From the NCBI GenBank assembly GCA_031263155.1, contig JAISGK010000066.1, positions 1-35,670 on the forward strand: DNA of 35,670 bases, given 5' to 3'. Source of the DNA: Clostridiales bacterium. GTDB lineage: Bacteria > Bacillota > Clostridia > Lachnospirales > WQUN01. The translations under genes were made by a program, and so were the position numbers. The stretch's first letter is position 1, and each line of letters begins with the position of its first letter. The notes below the pieces were generated by a model. The model saw nothing but the letters and a program-made list of their open reading frames with translations, was not told where the DNA came from and searched no databases. This document shows, one piece after another, positions 16,689-25,486 of this stretch.

Positions 16689-17468
16689 TTACCGCCGCCT
16701 CCGCCGTGGAGCCTTCGCCGCCTCCGTTTGTGGAGCGGCGTTGTTAATCCCAAATATCCGCCCCACATCGCCATCGGCGATAACACGTTTGGACTTCTTG
16801 CCTGTGTTTGCGAGCATGTTTTGCATTTTTTCCTCAATTGATTTCTTGATAAGCTCACTTGGGTCAACCCCGCGCAGTTTGAAGAACAACAGCGGGTCGG
16901 AGTCAAGCCTGTTGCCAATCCCGTACAACGCGGCGGCAACGTGCTTGCACATATGCGTTCCGTACTGGTCAGGGCAGCTGCACGTGAATTTTATCTCTTT
17001 CGGAGCGGGGAACAATCCGTCGGCCTGCCGCATAAAGATGTCGGAGAGCTCTTGCGGGAACTTGCCCTCAGTCAGCGCGGCGATGTTTTCCACGCGCTTG
17101 GCGCTGGCATTTACGATTTTACGCCATGTCTTTTCTGATAACTTATTGATGTTGATTGTTAGCTTATACAGGCTCGAGCCCTGTACCTGCGCGGATACCT
17201 CGCCCTCGGCAATTTGCAGGTCAAGCACGAAACCATTTTTGCAGTACGCCGAACCTCGTTGTATGCGGTTTTGGAAGTCCGCGTAGTGCGCAAAATTGTC
17301 GCACCAAGCGCGCCCCCACCAAGTAGTGGTGATTCTGTTGCCCTCAATAACCACAGGCGCGATATTTGGATTTTTTTTGCGAAGCTGTGCAAGTTTCTTC
17401 TGCGCGTCAGCGCGTTTTTTAGCTACAGGGATGTATTCTCCCCATCCAAATCCATAGCCGTAGCTCAT
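16689..17468 (-). CDS. SWIM zinc-finger protein
   Basis: The 259-residue protein contains a SWIM zinc finger, Cys163-X-Cys165 and Cys174-X-His176 within FTCSCPDQYGTHMCKHVAAAL. SWIM domains are thought to bind DNA or proteins, and in bacteria are often encoded beside SNF2-family ATPases. An N-terminal region rich in Lys (residues 16-34) precedes a conserved-looking TTWWGRAWCDNFAHYADF block at about 47-65. The C-terminus is an Arg/Pro tail. ATG 17468 lies one base after the SNF2 stop and its GGAGG binding site is inside the SNF2 gene, so the two are cotranscribed and probably act together. The biological role is unknown. Confidence 0.87.
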   Translation of the reverse strand: MSYGYGFGWGEYIPVAKKRADAQKKLAQLRKKNPNIAPVVIEGNRITTTWWGRAWCDNFAHYADFQNRIQRGSAYCKNGFVLDLQIAEGEVSAQVQGSSLYKLTININKLSEKTWRKIVNASAKRVENIAALTEGKFPQELSDIFMRQADGLFPAPKEIKFTCSCPDQYGTHMCKHVAAALYGIGNRLDSDPLLFFKLRGVDPSELIKKSIEEKMQNMLANTGKKSKRVIADGDVGRIFGINNAAPQTEAAKAPRRRRR

Positions 17469-17469
17469 A

Positions 17470-19998
17470 TCACGCCTCCAATCGGAATAGGTTCATTAAT
17501 TCGGCGTTTGACATTTCCGTCACCCAGTTTTCGCTGGATGAGGCGGAGATAACATCGCTTGCGAGCTTTTGCTTTGACTCTATCATTTGGTCGATTTTTT
17601 CCTCTATCGTCCCTGTGGTGATGAACTTATGCACCATTACGTTTTTGGTTTGCCCTATGCGGAAAGCGCGGTCTGTGGCTTGGTTCTCAATGGCGGGGTT
17701 CCACCAACGGTCGAAGTGGATTACGTGGTTGGCCGCTGTGAGATTCAGCCCTACACCGCCTGCTTTCAGCGACAGCACCATAAACGGAACGTATTCCGTA
17801 TTGAATTGCTCAACGATTGCGCCGCGTTTTTTCGGCGTCGTTCCGCCATGGATAACTAACCCTTTGCGACCGAACAGCGTTTCCAGATAGCGTGAGAGCG
17901 GCTCGGTAATTTCGCGGAATTGGGTGAATACAAGAACGCTCTCGTGCTTGTCGCGTATTATTTCACAGATCTCGGCAAGCGTCGCAAACTTTCCGCTGTG
18001 TTTGGGATCAAACACGTTCTGACCGTTGAACTGATCCGGGTGGTTGCATAACTGCTTAAACTTCATAATCGCCGCGAGTATTCTGCCTTTACGCTCAATA
18101 CCTGTTGTTTCTTCTTCAATTAAACCGCGTTCCAAGTCCTTAACAAGCGCGTTGTACAGCGCGATCTGCTTTTTTGTAAGCGTTGTAAACTGCTTAATCT
18201 CATTCTTGTCGGGCAGGTCGGAGATAACCGACTTGTCCGTTTTAAGCCTACGCAGAATAAACGGCGAGACCGCGCCGCGTAGTTTGGAGTAGCCTTCGGG
18301 GGCCTCTTTCAGTTTTTTCGTAAAGCTCGTAAACTCCTTCGTTGTGCCTAGCAACCCCGGGTTAAGGAAGTCAAACAGCGACCACAAGTCCGCTAGGCGG
18401 TTTTCAATGGGCGTGCCCGTCATCGCGATGCGAACGTTGCTATCGAGTTTTTTAACGGCTCTCGTTTGCTTGATACCGGGGCTCTTTATGGCTTGCGCCT
18501 CGTCCAGAATCAACAAGTCCCACACAACGGCGGATAAACCTTCAAGCCGCGCCACCATGCCATATGTAGTGACGAACAAGTCGCACTCATCCAATATGAA
18601 GTCTATTTTCGTACCATGAATAACGCGTACCCGCAGGTTCGGAGCGAATTTCTCCGCCTCTTTTTGCCAATTTACGAGCAAGGACGCGGGAACGACAAGC
18701 AGCGTCTTTGTACCAGGCTCCACTTCGCGCAGTTTATCCAGCAGAGCCAATATCTGGATGGTTTTGCCAAGCCCCATATCGTCCGCCAACAGCGACCCGA
18801 AACCCATCCGACGCATGAATGTTAGCCAGTTTAGCCCGGTTTGCTGATAATGCCGAAGCGCAGCCCTGAAATCGTCAGGGGCGGCAACTGGCTCTATCTC
18901 GCCGGGCTGTGTCATTTTGCTAAACACAGAGCGCAGCCATTCGCCGTTTGTGACTTGTACCTCCGTATCGGCGATATCTTCTACCACATCGGCGATACCC
19001 GCTTGCAGCTTGATAGCCTCGGCAAATGTGAGTTCGCCGCGCTCGCCGACTCTATCTAACGCTTCAAGCAGTTGCCTTATGCGCTCCCGGTTGACTTCTA
19101 CCCACTTGCCTTTAAGGAACGCCAAGCCGTTGTCCTCGCCAAGCAGGGCTTCAAGTTCTTCGCGCGTTAGCTCCGTGTCGCCAAAATACACAGACGGCGA
19201 AAACGCAACCAGCGACTGCATACCCAAAACAGATGGCTCATTTGAGCCCAGCGACAGCGACAAGCGCGACTTTGCCTTGCGTTTCCAAAAGTCAGGTATG
19301 CGGCAGATAATGCCGCAGTCCTCATACAGCGGCACTTCCCGCAGGAACGTGTACGCGTCTTCCGGTTGGAATTTCAGTGGGCTGAACAGTTCACCGCTCT
19401 CCACTAAATCTGAGATTAGCGGGCTATCGTTGGCGGCTTTGCTGACCGTAGAGAGCAAGCCCAGCAAGGCGGATTGATCCGCATCGAATTCCTCCAAGGC
19501 GCGTTTTAGCGGCAGATGCTGAACTACGTCGCCCTGTTTTGTGGAGTAGGTAGCCATAAACGCGAACGGGAAGTCGTCCTCTTTCGTCTCCACGAGATGG
19601 AAGAATACCCGTCCGCTAACTGTAAGAGCGGTATTTTTTGATTTGAGATAGTCCGCCGCCGCGCCGTCAAACGCCGCAAGCTCGGTATTAAAAACGCCCA
19701 CCAGTTGGTTATAGACGCTCTCAATCCAGTTTAGGCTGACGAACTCCGAACCAAGCACATAGGGCAGTTCGCGAAGCAGTTCAAAGTCGCGCACGGCGTC
19801 AAACTTTGGCGCAGTGCGGGTTAATTCAATGTCCGGGTCATGCCGAACGCTGTCAAGCAGCGATTTCGCAATGCTGACAAGAAACCGCAAAGCAGGTTCA
19901 TCCGGTACGGCGTTATCATAAGCGAGGTTATACAATTGCGAATATGACAGTTCGCCGCCGTCAACCGTATAACCCTGCGGGGTTAATATTAGCTGCAT
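17470..19998 (-). CDS. SNF2-family DEAD/DEAH-like ATPase (HepA/RapA-like translocase)
   Basis: The 842-residue protein is a SWI2/SNF2 double-stranded DNA translocase. The ATPase core starts near residue 385: Walker A LADDMGLGKTIQ with Lys412, Walker B LILDEAQAIKSP (DEAQ at 499-502) and motif III MTGTPIENRLADLWSLFDFL. The helicase C half has VLVFTQFREI, HGGTTPKKRG, LSLKAGGVGLNLTAANHVIH and the terminal ATDRAFRIGQTKNV motif. The first 380 residues form a divergent SNF2-associated region with no SWIM motif of its own. The partner SWIM protein is encoded next. Possible jobs include chromatin remodelling-like clearance of DNA-bound proteins, transcription recycling or defence; the sequence does not decide. 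Confidence 0.92.
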   Translation of the reverse strand: MQLILTPQGYTVDGGELSYSQLYNLAYDNAVPDEPALRFLVSIAKSLLDSVRHDPDIELTRTAPKFDAVRDFELLRELPYVLGSEFVSLNWIESVYNQLVGVFNTELAAFDGAAADYLKSKNTALTVSGRVFFHLVETKEDDFPFAFMATYSTKQGDVVQHLPLKRALEEFDADQSALLGLLSTVSKAANDSPLISDLVESGELFSPLKFQPEDAYTFLREVPLYEDCGIICRIPDFWKRKAKSRLSLSLGSNEPSVLGMQSLVAFSPSVYFGDTELTREELEALLGEDNGLAFLKGKWVEVNRERIRQLLEALDRVGERGELTFAEAIKLQAGIADVVEDIADTEVQVTNGEWLRSVFSKMTQPGEIEPVAAPDDFRAALRHYQQTGLNWLTFMRRMGFGSLLADDMGLGKTIQILALLDKLREVEPGTKTLLVVPASLLVNWQKEAEKFAPNLRVRVIHGTKIDFILDECDLFVTTYGMVARLEGLSAVVWDLLILDEAQAIKSPGIKQTRAVKKLDSNVRIAMTGTPIENRLADLWSLFDFLNPGLLGTTKEFTSFTKKLKEAPEGYSKLRGAVSPFILRRLKTDKSVISDLPDKNEIKQFTTLTKKQIALYNALVKDLERGLIEEETTGIERKGRILAAIMKFKQLCNHPDQFNGQNVFDPKHSGKFATLAEICEIIRDKHESVLVFTQFREITEPLSRYLETLFGRKGLVIHGGTTPKKRGAIVEQFNTEYVPFMVLSLKAGGVGLNLTAANHVIHFDRWWNPAIENQATDRAFRIGQTKNVMVHKFITTGTIEEKIDQMIESKQKLASDVISASSSENWVTEMSNAELMNLFRLEA

Positions 19999-20072
19999 AA
20001 AAGTTATCGCTCCTTCTATCTGCCAGTTATCGCATATTTTATGTACACTGCGTCGCGATACTCGTTGTTCGC

Positions 20073-20101
20073 ATTATAATTTGATAACGCGAATAATGCA
20101 A
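20073..20101 (-). promoter_or_regulatory. Promoter of the SNF2-SWIM operon
   Basis: Reading on the minus strand, TTGCAT (plus 20096-20101) is followed after 17 bases by a perfect TATAAT (plus 20073-20078). The leader to ATG 19998 is about 65 bases. It lies back to back with the aminotransferase promoter in a 226-base divergent gap. Confidence 0.75.
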
Positions 20102-20150
20102 GATCTTTTCCCGCTTTTTAAAACATTTTGAAGCCCTTATAATAAACGTA

Positions 20151-20179
20151 TTGACTTAATGTTGGCGATCCGATACATT
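20151..20179 (+). promoter_or_regulatory. Promoter of the aminotransferase-glmS unit
   Basis: TTGACT (20151-20156) and TACATT (20174-20179) are separated by 17 bases, about 45 bases before ATG 20225. The -35 is one base off consensus. Confidence 0.65.
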
Positions 20180-20224
20180 ACATGAATAAAAGCTAAAATT
20201 TCCGCGAGGAGTTGACGATATTTA

Positions 20225-21394
20225 ATGTTGGATATGTCACGAGGCAAACCTTCGGCGCAACAGCTTGCGCTTGCCAATGATATGTTAACTATATTGGGCC
20301 CGAATGATTGCGTGACCGAGAATTTAACAGACGCGCGCAACTATGGCGGGTTGGATGGTATTATGGAGATGAAGCGCATTTTTGGTCAAATGCTTAATAC
20401 ACCGGCGGAAAGTGTCGTTGTTGGCGATAACTCCAGCCTTACTATGATGTATCATATGATCGCCGCGTGTATGTTCGACGGTGATGAAGCATGGGCAAAG
20501 CAAGGGGAGCGGGTTAAATTTCTTTGCCCCGCGCCGGGGTATGACAGGCATTTTGCCATTTGCCAAAAATTTGGCATAGAGATGCTCCCTGTGCCCCTCA
20601 ACGACGACGGGCCTGACATGGACATTGTAGAACAGATTATCTCGCGGGATGCCAAGATAAAAGGCATGTGGTGCGTGCCTGTGTACTCCAACCCGACGGG
20701 GATTGTATATTCTGACGAGGTGTGCGGGCGCATCGCGGCCCTGCAACCAGCGGCGCGTGATTTCAGGCTGTTTTGGGACAACGCTTACTGCGTTCACAAT
20801 TTCGCGGAAGACAGGCCGCAGCCGTTCGATATATTAAGGCTTGCGACAAACCCGGACATGCCGGTGCTGTTTACCTCGTTTTCCAAAATTAGCTTCGCGG
20901 GGGCCGCAGTGGCGGCGCTTGCCGCGTCGGAGGCAAACCGTAGTAAATACCTTAACCATATAAAGATCATGACGGTGGGCTGCGACAAGCTCAATCAACT
21001 GCGCCACGCACGATATTTTAACAACCTTGACGGCGTGCTTAATCACATGCAAAAGATGGCGGCTATAGTGCGGCCAAAGTTTGAAGCTACACTGGATATA
21101 TTGAGCGGATTGGAAGATATCGCTGACTGGACGCGGCCAAAGGGGGGCTATTTCATCAGCTTTAACGCGAAACCGGGGCTGGCGGTAAAAATCGTCGCGG
21201 AGTGCAAAAGACAAGGGGTCATCATGACCGAAGCGGGCGCTACGTTCCCATATGGAAACGATCCGCTTGATAAAAATATACGCATAGCCCCAACATACCC
21301 AAGCTTGGACGAATTGACCCAGGCCATGAAGATTTTTAGCCGCGTGGCGCGGCAAGAGTCACAAAAAATTGTAACGCGGGGCCTGTGCACCTGA
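20225..21394 (+). CDS. PLP-dependent aminotransferase, PF12897-like fold type I
   Basis: The 389-residue protein is a fold-type I PLP enzyme. The Schiff-base lysine is Lys221 in TSFSKISFAGAAVA, the substrate-binding SNPTG is at 155-159 and the cofactor-binding Asp/Tyr are in FWDNAYCVH near 183-191. The opening LDMSRGKPS matches the aspartate/alanine-type aminotransferase group of PF12897, whose members usually have about 30 more residues before this motif. Here the frame is closed by TGA at 20213, so the N-terminal arm is missing. GAGGAG at 20206-20211 is 13 bases from ATG, longer than ideal. Substrate is unknown. It is 41 bases upstream of glmS and likely cotranscribed. Confidence 0.85.
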   Translation: MLDMSRGKPSAQQLALANDMLTILGPNDCVTENLTDARNYGGLDGIMEMKRIFGQMLNTPAESVVVGDNSSLTMMYHMIAACMFDGDEAWAKQGERVKFLCPAPGYDRHFAICQKFGIEMLPVPLNDDGPDMDIVEQIISRDAKIKGMWCVPVYSNPTGIVYSDEVCGRIAALQPAARDFRLFWDNAYCVHNFAEDRPQPFDILRLATNPDMPVLFTSFSKISFAGAAVAALAASEANRSKYLNHIKIMTVGCDKLNQLRHARYFNNLDGVLNHMQKMAAIVRPKFEATLDILSGLEDIADWTRPKGGYFISFNAKPGLAVKIVAECKRQGVIMTEAGATFPYGNDPLDKNIRIAPTYPSLDELTQAMKIFSRVARQESQKIVTRGLCT

Positions 21395-21435
21395 TAAGAT
21401 ATAGAACATATGGGAAATATTGAGGGGGTTCGTAT

Positions 21436-23343
21436 ATGTGTGGCATTGTTGGATATATAGGGAGCAGCGCGGCCGTTCCGATATTGGTTGATGGATTAAA
21501 GCGGCTGGAGTACCGCGGGTATGACTCAGCGGGCGTTACCATTATTGAAAATGGCGCGCTTAAAACTGTAAAGTGCAAAGGCAGAATCTCCGTTCTTGAG
21601 CAAAAATTGGCGGGACTTGAATTATTGGGAATGATACATTCGGGGATTGTGGACGCCGATTCCGGCGATACAAGCCCTGTTGTTAGCGTGGGGATTGGGC
21701 ATACGCGCTGGGCTACGCATGGCGAACCTTCAGACAAAAATTCGCACCCGCATACAAGCGCGTCGGGACGCATAAGCGTTGTACACAACGGTATTATCGA
21801 AAATTATCAAGAGATACGTAGGTATCTAAAGAATAAGGGTTATGACTTCTACACCGAGACCGATACAGAGGTTATACCAAATCTTATAGACTATTACTAT
21901 CGCGGGAACCTGGAAGAAGCTGTAACCAGGGCTGTATCCCGCATGACGGGCGGTTACGCGCTGGGCATTATCGCGATGAACGAGCCGGATAAAATAGTAG
22001 CCGTGCGCAAGGACAGCCCTCTCATAGTGGGCGTGGCGAATAACGGCGGCTTTATAGCATCGGATGTATCCGCTCTGTTGCCTTATACGCGCGAGGTATA
22101 TTATCTGGACGATAACGAACTGGCGATTATGAGCCGCGAAGACGGGAAGGTTAATATAAGCTTTGCCACATCGGATGGGGAACCGATTGAAAAAGAGATA
22201 AACAGGGTAACATGGTCGGTGGCCGCCGCCGAAAAGGGCGGATTTGAACATTTTATGCTCAAAGAGATTCATGAGCAGCCCAGCGCGATAAAAGACACAA
22301 TGACGGGGCGCGTGGGCGCGGGCGAGCCTGTTGTTATAGACGGGCTTAACCTCAGCGAAAATGATATAAAGAATATAGAGAAGATATTTATTGTAGCGTG
22401 CGGCACAGCGTACCACGCGGGCTTGGTGGGCAAGAGCGTTATAGAGAAAATGACGGGCATACCCATTGAAACGGATATTGCCAGCGAGTTTCGCTATCGT
22501 GACCCAATAATACCCAAAAACACGCTGATGATAGTGATTAGCCAATCGGGCGAGACGCTGGATACCCTGGTCGCGCTGCGTGAGGCAAAGAAAAAGGGAG
22601 CGGCTACGCTGGCGATTGCCAATGTGGTAGGTTCGACCATAACCCGTGAGTGTGACAGCGTGATCTACACATGGGCGGGGCCGGAGATAGCGGTTGCGTC
22701 AACAAAGGCATACACCACGCAGCTTGTCGCGCTGGTTACTATTGGGCTGTACTTCGCGCAAGCGCGCGGAACGATTCCAAGCGAAGAAGCGGAATATATA
22801 AAATCTGAAATGATAAAATTGCCAGAAAAGGCGCAAACCCTGCTTGAGATGAAAGATACCCTGCAAAAATTCGCCTCGCGCACCTACAATCACCACGACA
22901 TGTTTTATCTTGGGCGCGGGCTGGATTACGCGCTCGCGATGGAGGGCGCTCTTAAACTTAAGGAAATTTCATATATACACACGGAAAGCTACGCCGGGGG
23001 TGAGCTTAAGCACGGCACAATAGCCCTAATAGAAGATGGTTCGGTCGTTATCGCAATGGCTACGCAGGAATACCTGCGGGAAAAAATGATTTCGAATATA
23101 GTAGAGGTCACATCACGCGGTGCCAACGTGTTGGGATTCACCATGAAGGGTAAAGATGGCGTGAGTGATTCACGAGTGCCGGGCGTGGCACGCGAGGTGT
23201 TTGAGATACCGTGGACACATTCGTGCCTGGCCCCCATACTGGCTATAATACCGCTGCAATTGTTTGCGTACTATATAGCGGTATTGCGTGGCTGTGATGT
23301 GGATAAACCGAGAAATTTGGCAAAATCGGTAACAGTAGAATAA
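21436..23343 (+). CDS. glmS: Glutamine-fructose-6-phosphate aminotransferase (isomerizing)
   Basis: GlmS makes glucosamine-6-phosphate from fructose-6-phosphate and glutamine, the first step to UDP-GlcNAc for peptidoglycan. The 635-residue protein starts MCGIVGYIG with the Cys2 nucleophile of the glutaminase domain, followed by GHTRWATHGEPS and VHNGIIENY. Two SIS sugar-isomerase domains follow, with CGTAYHAGLVGKSVIE, the SQSGETLDTLVALR phosphate loop and the C-terminal KPRNLAKSVTVE. Only 41 bases separate it from the upstream gene, too little for a glmS ribozyme. It feeds the pathway in which murA, nearby, also works. Confidence 0.97.
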   Translation: MCGIVGYIGSSAAVPILVDGLKRLEYRGYDSAGVTIIENGALKTVKCKGRISVLEQKLAGLELLGMIHSGIVDADSGDTSPVVSVGIGHTRWATHGEPSDKNSHPHTSASGRISVVHNGIIENYQEIRRYLKNKGYDFYTETDTEVIPNLIDYYYRGNLEEAVTRAVSRMTGGYALGIIAMNEPDKIVAVRKDSPLIVGVANNGGFIASDVSALLPYTREVYYLDDNELAIMSREDGKVNISFATSDGEPIEKEINRVTWSVAAAEKGGFEHFMLKEIHEQPSAIKDTMTGRVGAGEPVVIDGLNLSENDIKNIEKIFIVACGTAYHAGLVGKSVIEKMTGIPIETDIASEFRYRDPIIPKNTLMIVISQSGETLDTLVALREAKKKGAATLAIANVVGSTITRECDSVIYTWAGPEIAVASTKAYTTQLVALVTIGLYFAQARGTIPSEEAEYIKSEMIKLPEKAQTLLEMKDTLQKFASRTYNHHDMFYLGRGLDYALAMEGALKLKEISYIHTESYAGGELKHGTIALIEDGSVVIAMATQEYLREKMISNIVEVTSRGANVLGFTMKGKDGVSDSRVPGVAREVFEIPWTHSCLAPILAIIPLQLFAYYIAVLRGCDVDKPRNLAKSVTVE

Positions 23344-23377
23344 AGTCGTTCCATTATTTTTATTATATAAGCTTTTT

Positions 23378-23409
23378 GCCGGGCGAAATCACGACGCGTC
23401 CGGCTTTTT
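23378..23409 (+). terminator. Terminator of glmS, overlapping the plsY 3' end
   Basis: GCCGGGCG (23378-23385) pairs with CGTCCGGC (23397-23404, one G-U pair) around an 11-base loop and is followed by five Ts on the plus strand. The right arm and loop include the last codons and stop of plsY on the opposite strand. There is no matching T-run on the minus strand. Confidence 0.6.
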
Positions 23410-24027
23410 GAATGTCAGTTTTGATTCCGTCCCGCTCATCAATCGCTCTATGTTTTCTCTATGCCGCACGAGCGCCATACCCGCGAGAAACAGAGCGATA
23501 ACGCCAATTTCAGGCCCGTGGCGAAATACGAACGTAAGCACGGGAAACAGCGCCAAAATTATGATAGACGCAAGCGATATAAACCGCGTGCACAGGATAA
23601 CGATCACGAGAACCCCGGCTGCAATTAAGAAGATACGCAAGTCTATAGCCGCCATTACCCCCAGCGACGAGGCGATGCCCTTGCCCCCCTTAAACTTCAA
23701 AAAAACCGGGAAATTATGCCCCAAAACAGCGCCCAGCCCGGCGTACATACCCAAACTCAATCTCAACTCAAATATATCATAACTATTTGGAGCAAGCCAT
23801 TTTGCCAGCGCGAAACCAACAAAGCAAGCCGCTAGCGCTTTGAGAAAATCGCCGATAAAAACAAGAGCGCCTGTAGAAAAGCCTAAAACGCGTATCGCGT
23901 TAGATGTGCCAGAATTACCGCTGCCGTGCTCCCGTATGTCTATATGTTTTGTAAGCTTACCCGCAATATAGGCAAATTGAATACAACCGAACAAGTACCC
24001 CACAGCCATTAGCAATAATCTTATCAT
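23389..24027 (-). CDS. plsY: Glycerol-3-phosphate acyltransferase PlsY
   Basis: PlsY transfers acyl groups from acyl-phosphate to glycerol-3-phosphate in the membrane, the first committed step of phospholipid synthesis in most Gram-positives. The 212-residue protein has about five hydrophobic helices and the family motifs HGSGNSGTSNAIRVLG near residue 34 and LGHNFPVFLKFKGGKGIASSLG near residue 102. The first motif reads GSGNSGTSN where most members have GSGNPGATN or close variants. Its ATG overlaps the der stop as ATGA, the widely conserved der-plsY arrangement. Confidence 0.95.
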   Translation of the reverse strand: MIRLLLMAVGYLFGCIQFAYIAGKLTKHIDIREHGSGNSGTSNAIRVLGFSTGALVFIGDFLKALAACFVGFALAKWLAPNSYDIFELRLSLGMYAGLGAVLGHNFPVFLKFKGGKGIASSLGVMAAIDLRIFLIAAGVLVIVILCTRFISLASIIILALFPVLTFVFRHGPEIGVIALFLAGMALVRHRENIERLMSGTESKLTFKKPDAS

Positions 24028-25355
24028 GGACCCTCCTGCTTTTTCCTGTTGCGAATAACGAATCGTATCGGCGTACCTACAAAACCGAACGCCTCCCTAA
24101 ATTGATTTTCTATATAGCGTTGGTACGAAAAATGCATGAGCCGAGAGTCGTTGACAAACAAGACGAACGTGGGAGGCTTAACGGACACCTGTGTAGTATA
24201 GTATATCTTAAGCTGCCTTCCTTTATCCGACGGGGGTTGGGTAACCGCCGTCGCCTCTGTGAGCACCTCGTTTAGCACGCCTGTAGAAATGCGTGTATTG
24301 TGGTTAAGGTGCGCCATAACGATAAGCTCAAACAGCTTGTTGATGCGCAATCCCGTTTTCGCGCTAATAAACAGCTTGGGCGCGTAAGACATAAAACTTA
24401 GCTCGTTGTCTATGTCGCGCATATATTTATTGATGGTCTTGTCGTCCTTTTCGATAGAATCCCATTTATTAACTACAACAACGAAGGCTCTGCCTTTTTC
24501 GTGGGCCATGCCCGCGATTTTGCTGTCTTGTTCTGATATGCCGTCATTGGCGTCTATCAGCATCAAGCATACATCGGCTCGCGCGACCGCCGACATAGAC
24601 CTGACGGCGGAATAACGTTCTACATTCTCCTTTACCCTACCCTTTTTGCGCAAACCCGCCGTGTCGATAAAAATGTATCGCTGCCCATCCTTTTCGAATT
24701 GAGAGTCTACCGCGTCACGGGTGGTGCCGGGCACGTCGCTCACTATCAGCCGCTCTTCCCCCAGAATTTTATTGATAAGGGTAGACTTGCCCACATTGGG
24801 CTTGCCGATAACCGCCACGCGTATGGTGTCGTCCTCGTCACTCTCATCATCTTTTGGATCGGGAAAAAATTTCACTATTTCGTCCAACAAATCCCCAATG
24901 CCCAACCCTTGGGCGGCGGAAACAGGTATGGGCTCGCCAAGGCCCAATTTGTAAAACTCATAAGCGTCGGGCAAACCGGATATCATGTCGTCTATTTTGT
25001 TGGCGCATACTAACACGGGCTTTTTTGTTTTTCGCAGCATATTGGCCACATCTGTATCGGCCTCTATCGGCCCTGTTTTGCCGTCGGTAACGAGCAAAAC
25101 GACATCGGCGACATCCATCGCAAGCTCCGCCTGCGCCATTACCCGCTTTATCAAAACATCGTCCGATTCGGGGTCTAATCCCCCCGTGTCAATAATGGTA
25201 AATTTGTAGCGCAGCCATTCCGCCTCGGCATATAGGCGATCACGGGTTACACCCGGGGTATTCTCTACTATAGCCAGCCTTTTGCCCGCGATTTTGTTAA
25301 ACAGAGTCGATTTGCCTACATTGGGGCGTCCGACTATAGCTAATATAGGTTTCAC
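24024..25355 (-). CDS. der: Ribosome biogenesis GTPase Der (EngA)
   Basis: Der is an essential double GTPase for 50S maturation. The 443-residue protein has two G domains in tandem: the first with GRPNVGKSTLFNK at about residue 8, DTGGL and NKID; the second with GKPNVGKSTLINK near residue 184, DTAGLRKKGRV and NKWD. A KH-like C-terminal domain follows, with FVLFVNDSRLMHFSYQRYIENQ near residue 400. Length is normal. It is cotranscribed with plsY. Confidence 0.97.
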   Translation of the reverse strand: MKPILAIVGRPNVGKSTLFNKIAGKRLAIVENTPGVTRDRLYAEAEWLRYKFTIIDTGGLDPESDDVLIKRVMAQAELAMDVADVVLLVTDGKTGPIEADTDVANMLRKTKKPVLVCANKIDDMISGLPDAYEFYKLGLGEPIPVSAAQGLGIGDLLDEIVKFFPDPKDDESDEDDTIRVAVIGKPNVGKSTLINKILGEERLIVSDVPGTTRDAVDSQFEKDGQRYIFIDTAGLRKKGRVKENVERYSAVRSMSAVARADVCLMLIDANDGISEQDSKIAGMAHEKGRAFVVVVNKWDSIEKDDKTINKYMRDIDNELSFMSYAPKLFISAKTGLRINKLFELIVMAHLNHNTRISTGVLNEVLTEATAVTQPPSDKGRQLKIYYTTQVSVKPPTFVLFVNDSRLMHFSYQRYIENQFREAFGFVGTPIRFVIRNRKKQEGP

Positions 25356-25382
25356 GCGTATTCATCCTTGTTAGTGGAATTA

Positions 25383-25412
25383 ATTATGGACAAGTCCAAC
25401 TATTGCCTCCAA
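25383..25412 (-). promoter_or_regulatory. Possible der promoter with an internal dyad
   Basis: On the minus strand TTGGAG (plus 25407-25412) and CATAAT (plus 25383-25388) are 18 bases apart. TGGAC-AA-GTCCA at 25387-25398, an inverted repeat with 5-base arms, starts at the edge of the -10 and fills part of the spacer. The -35 is weak. No convincing plus-strand promoter for murA was found in the same 131-base gap. Confidence 0.4.
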
Positions 25413-25486
25413 TGATAGCACACTTTAGATTATAACTCAATCTTTTCATGGCGATACTATCAATATTCGTGATGAGGAGGGCCCAA

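Noticed and set aside
21395-21435. glmS ribozyme/riboswitch upstream of glmS
   Set aside because: Only 41 bases separate the aminotransferase stop from the glmS ATG, far less than the ribozyme needs, and no matching core was seen.
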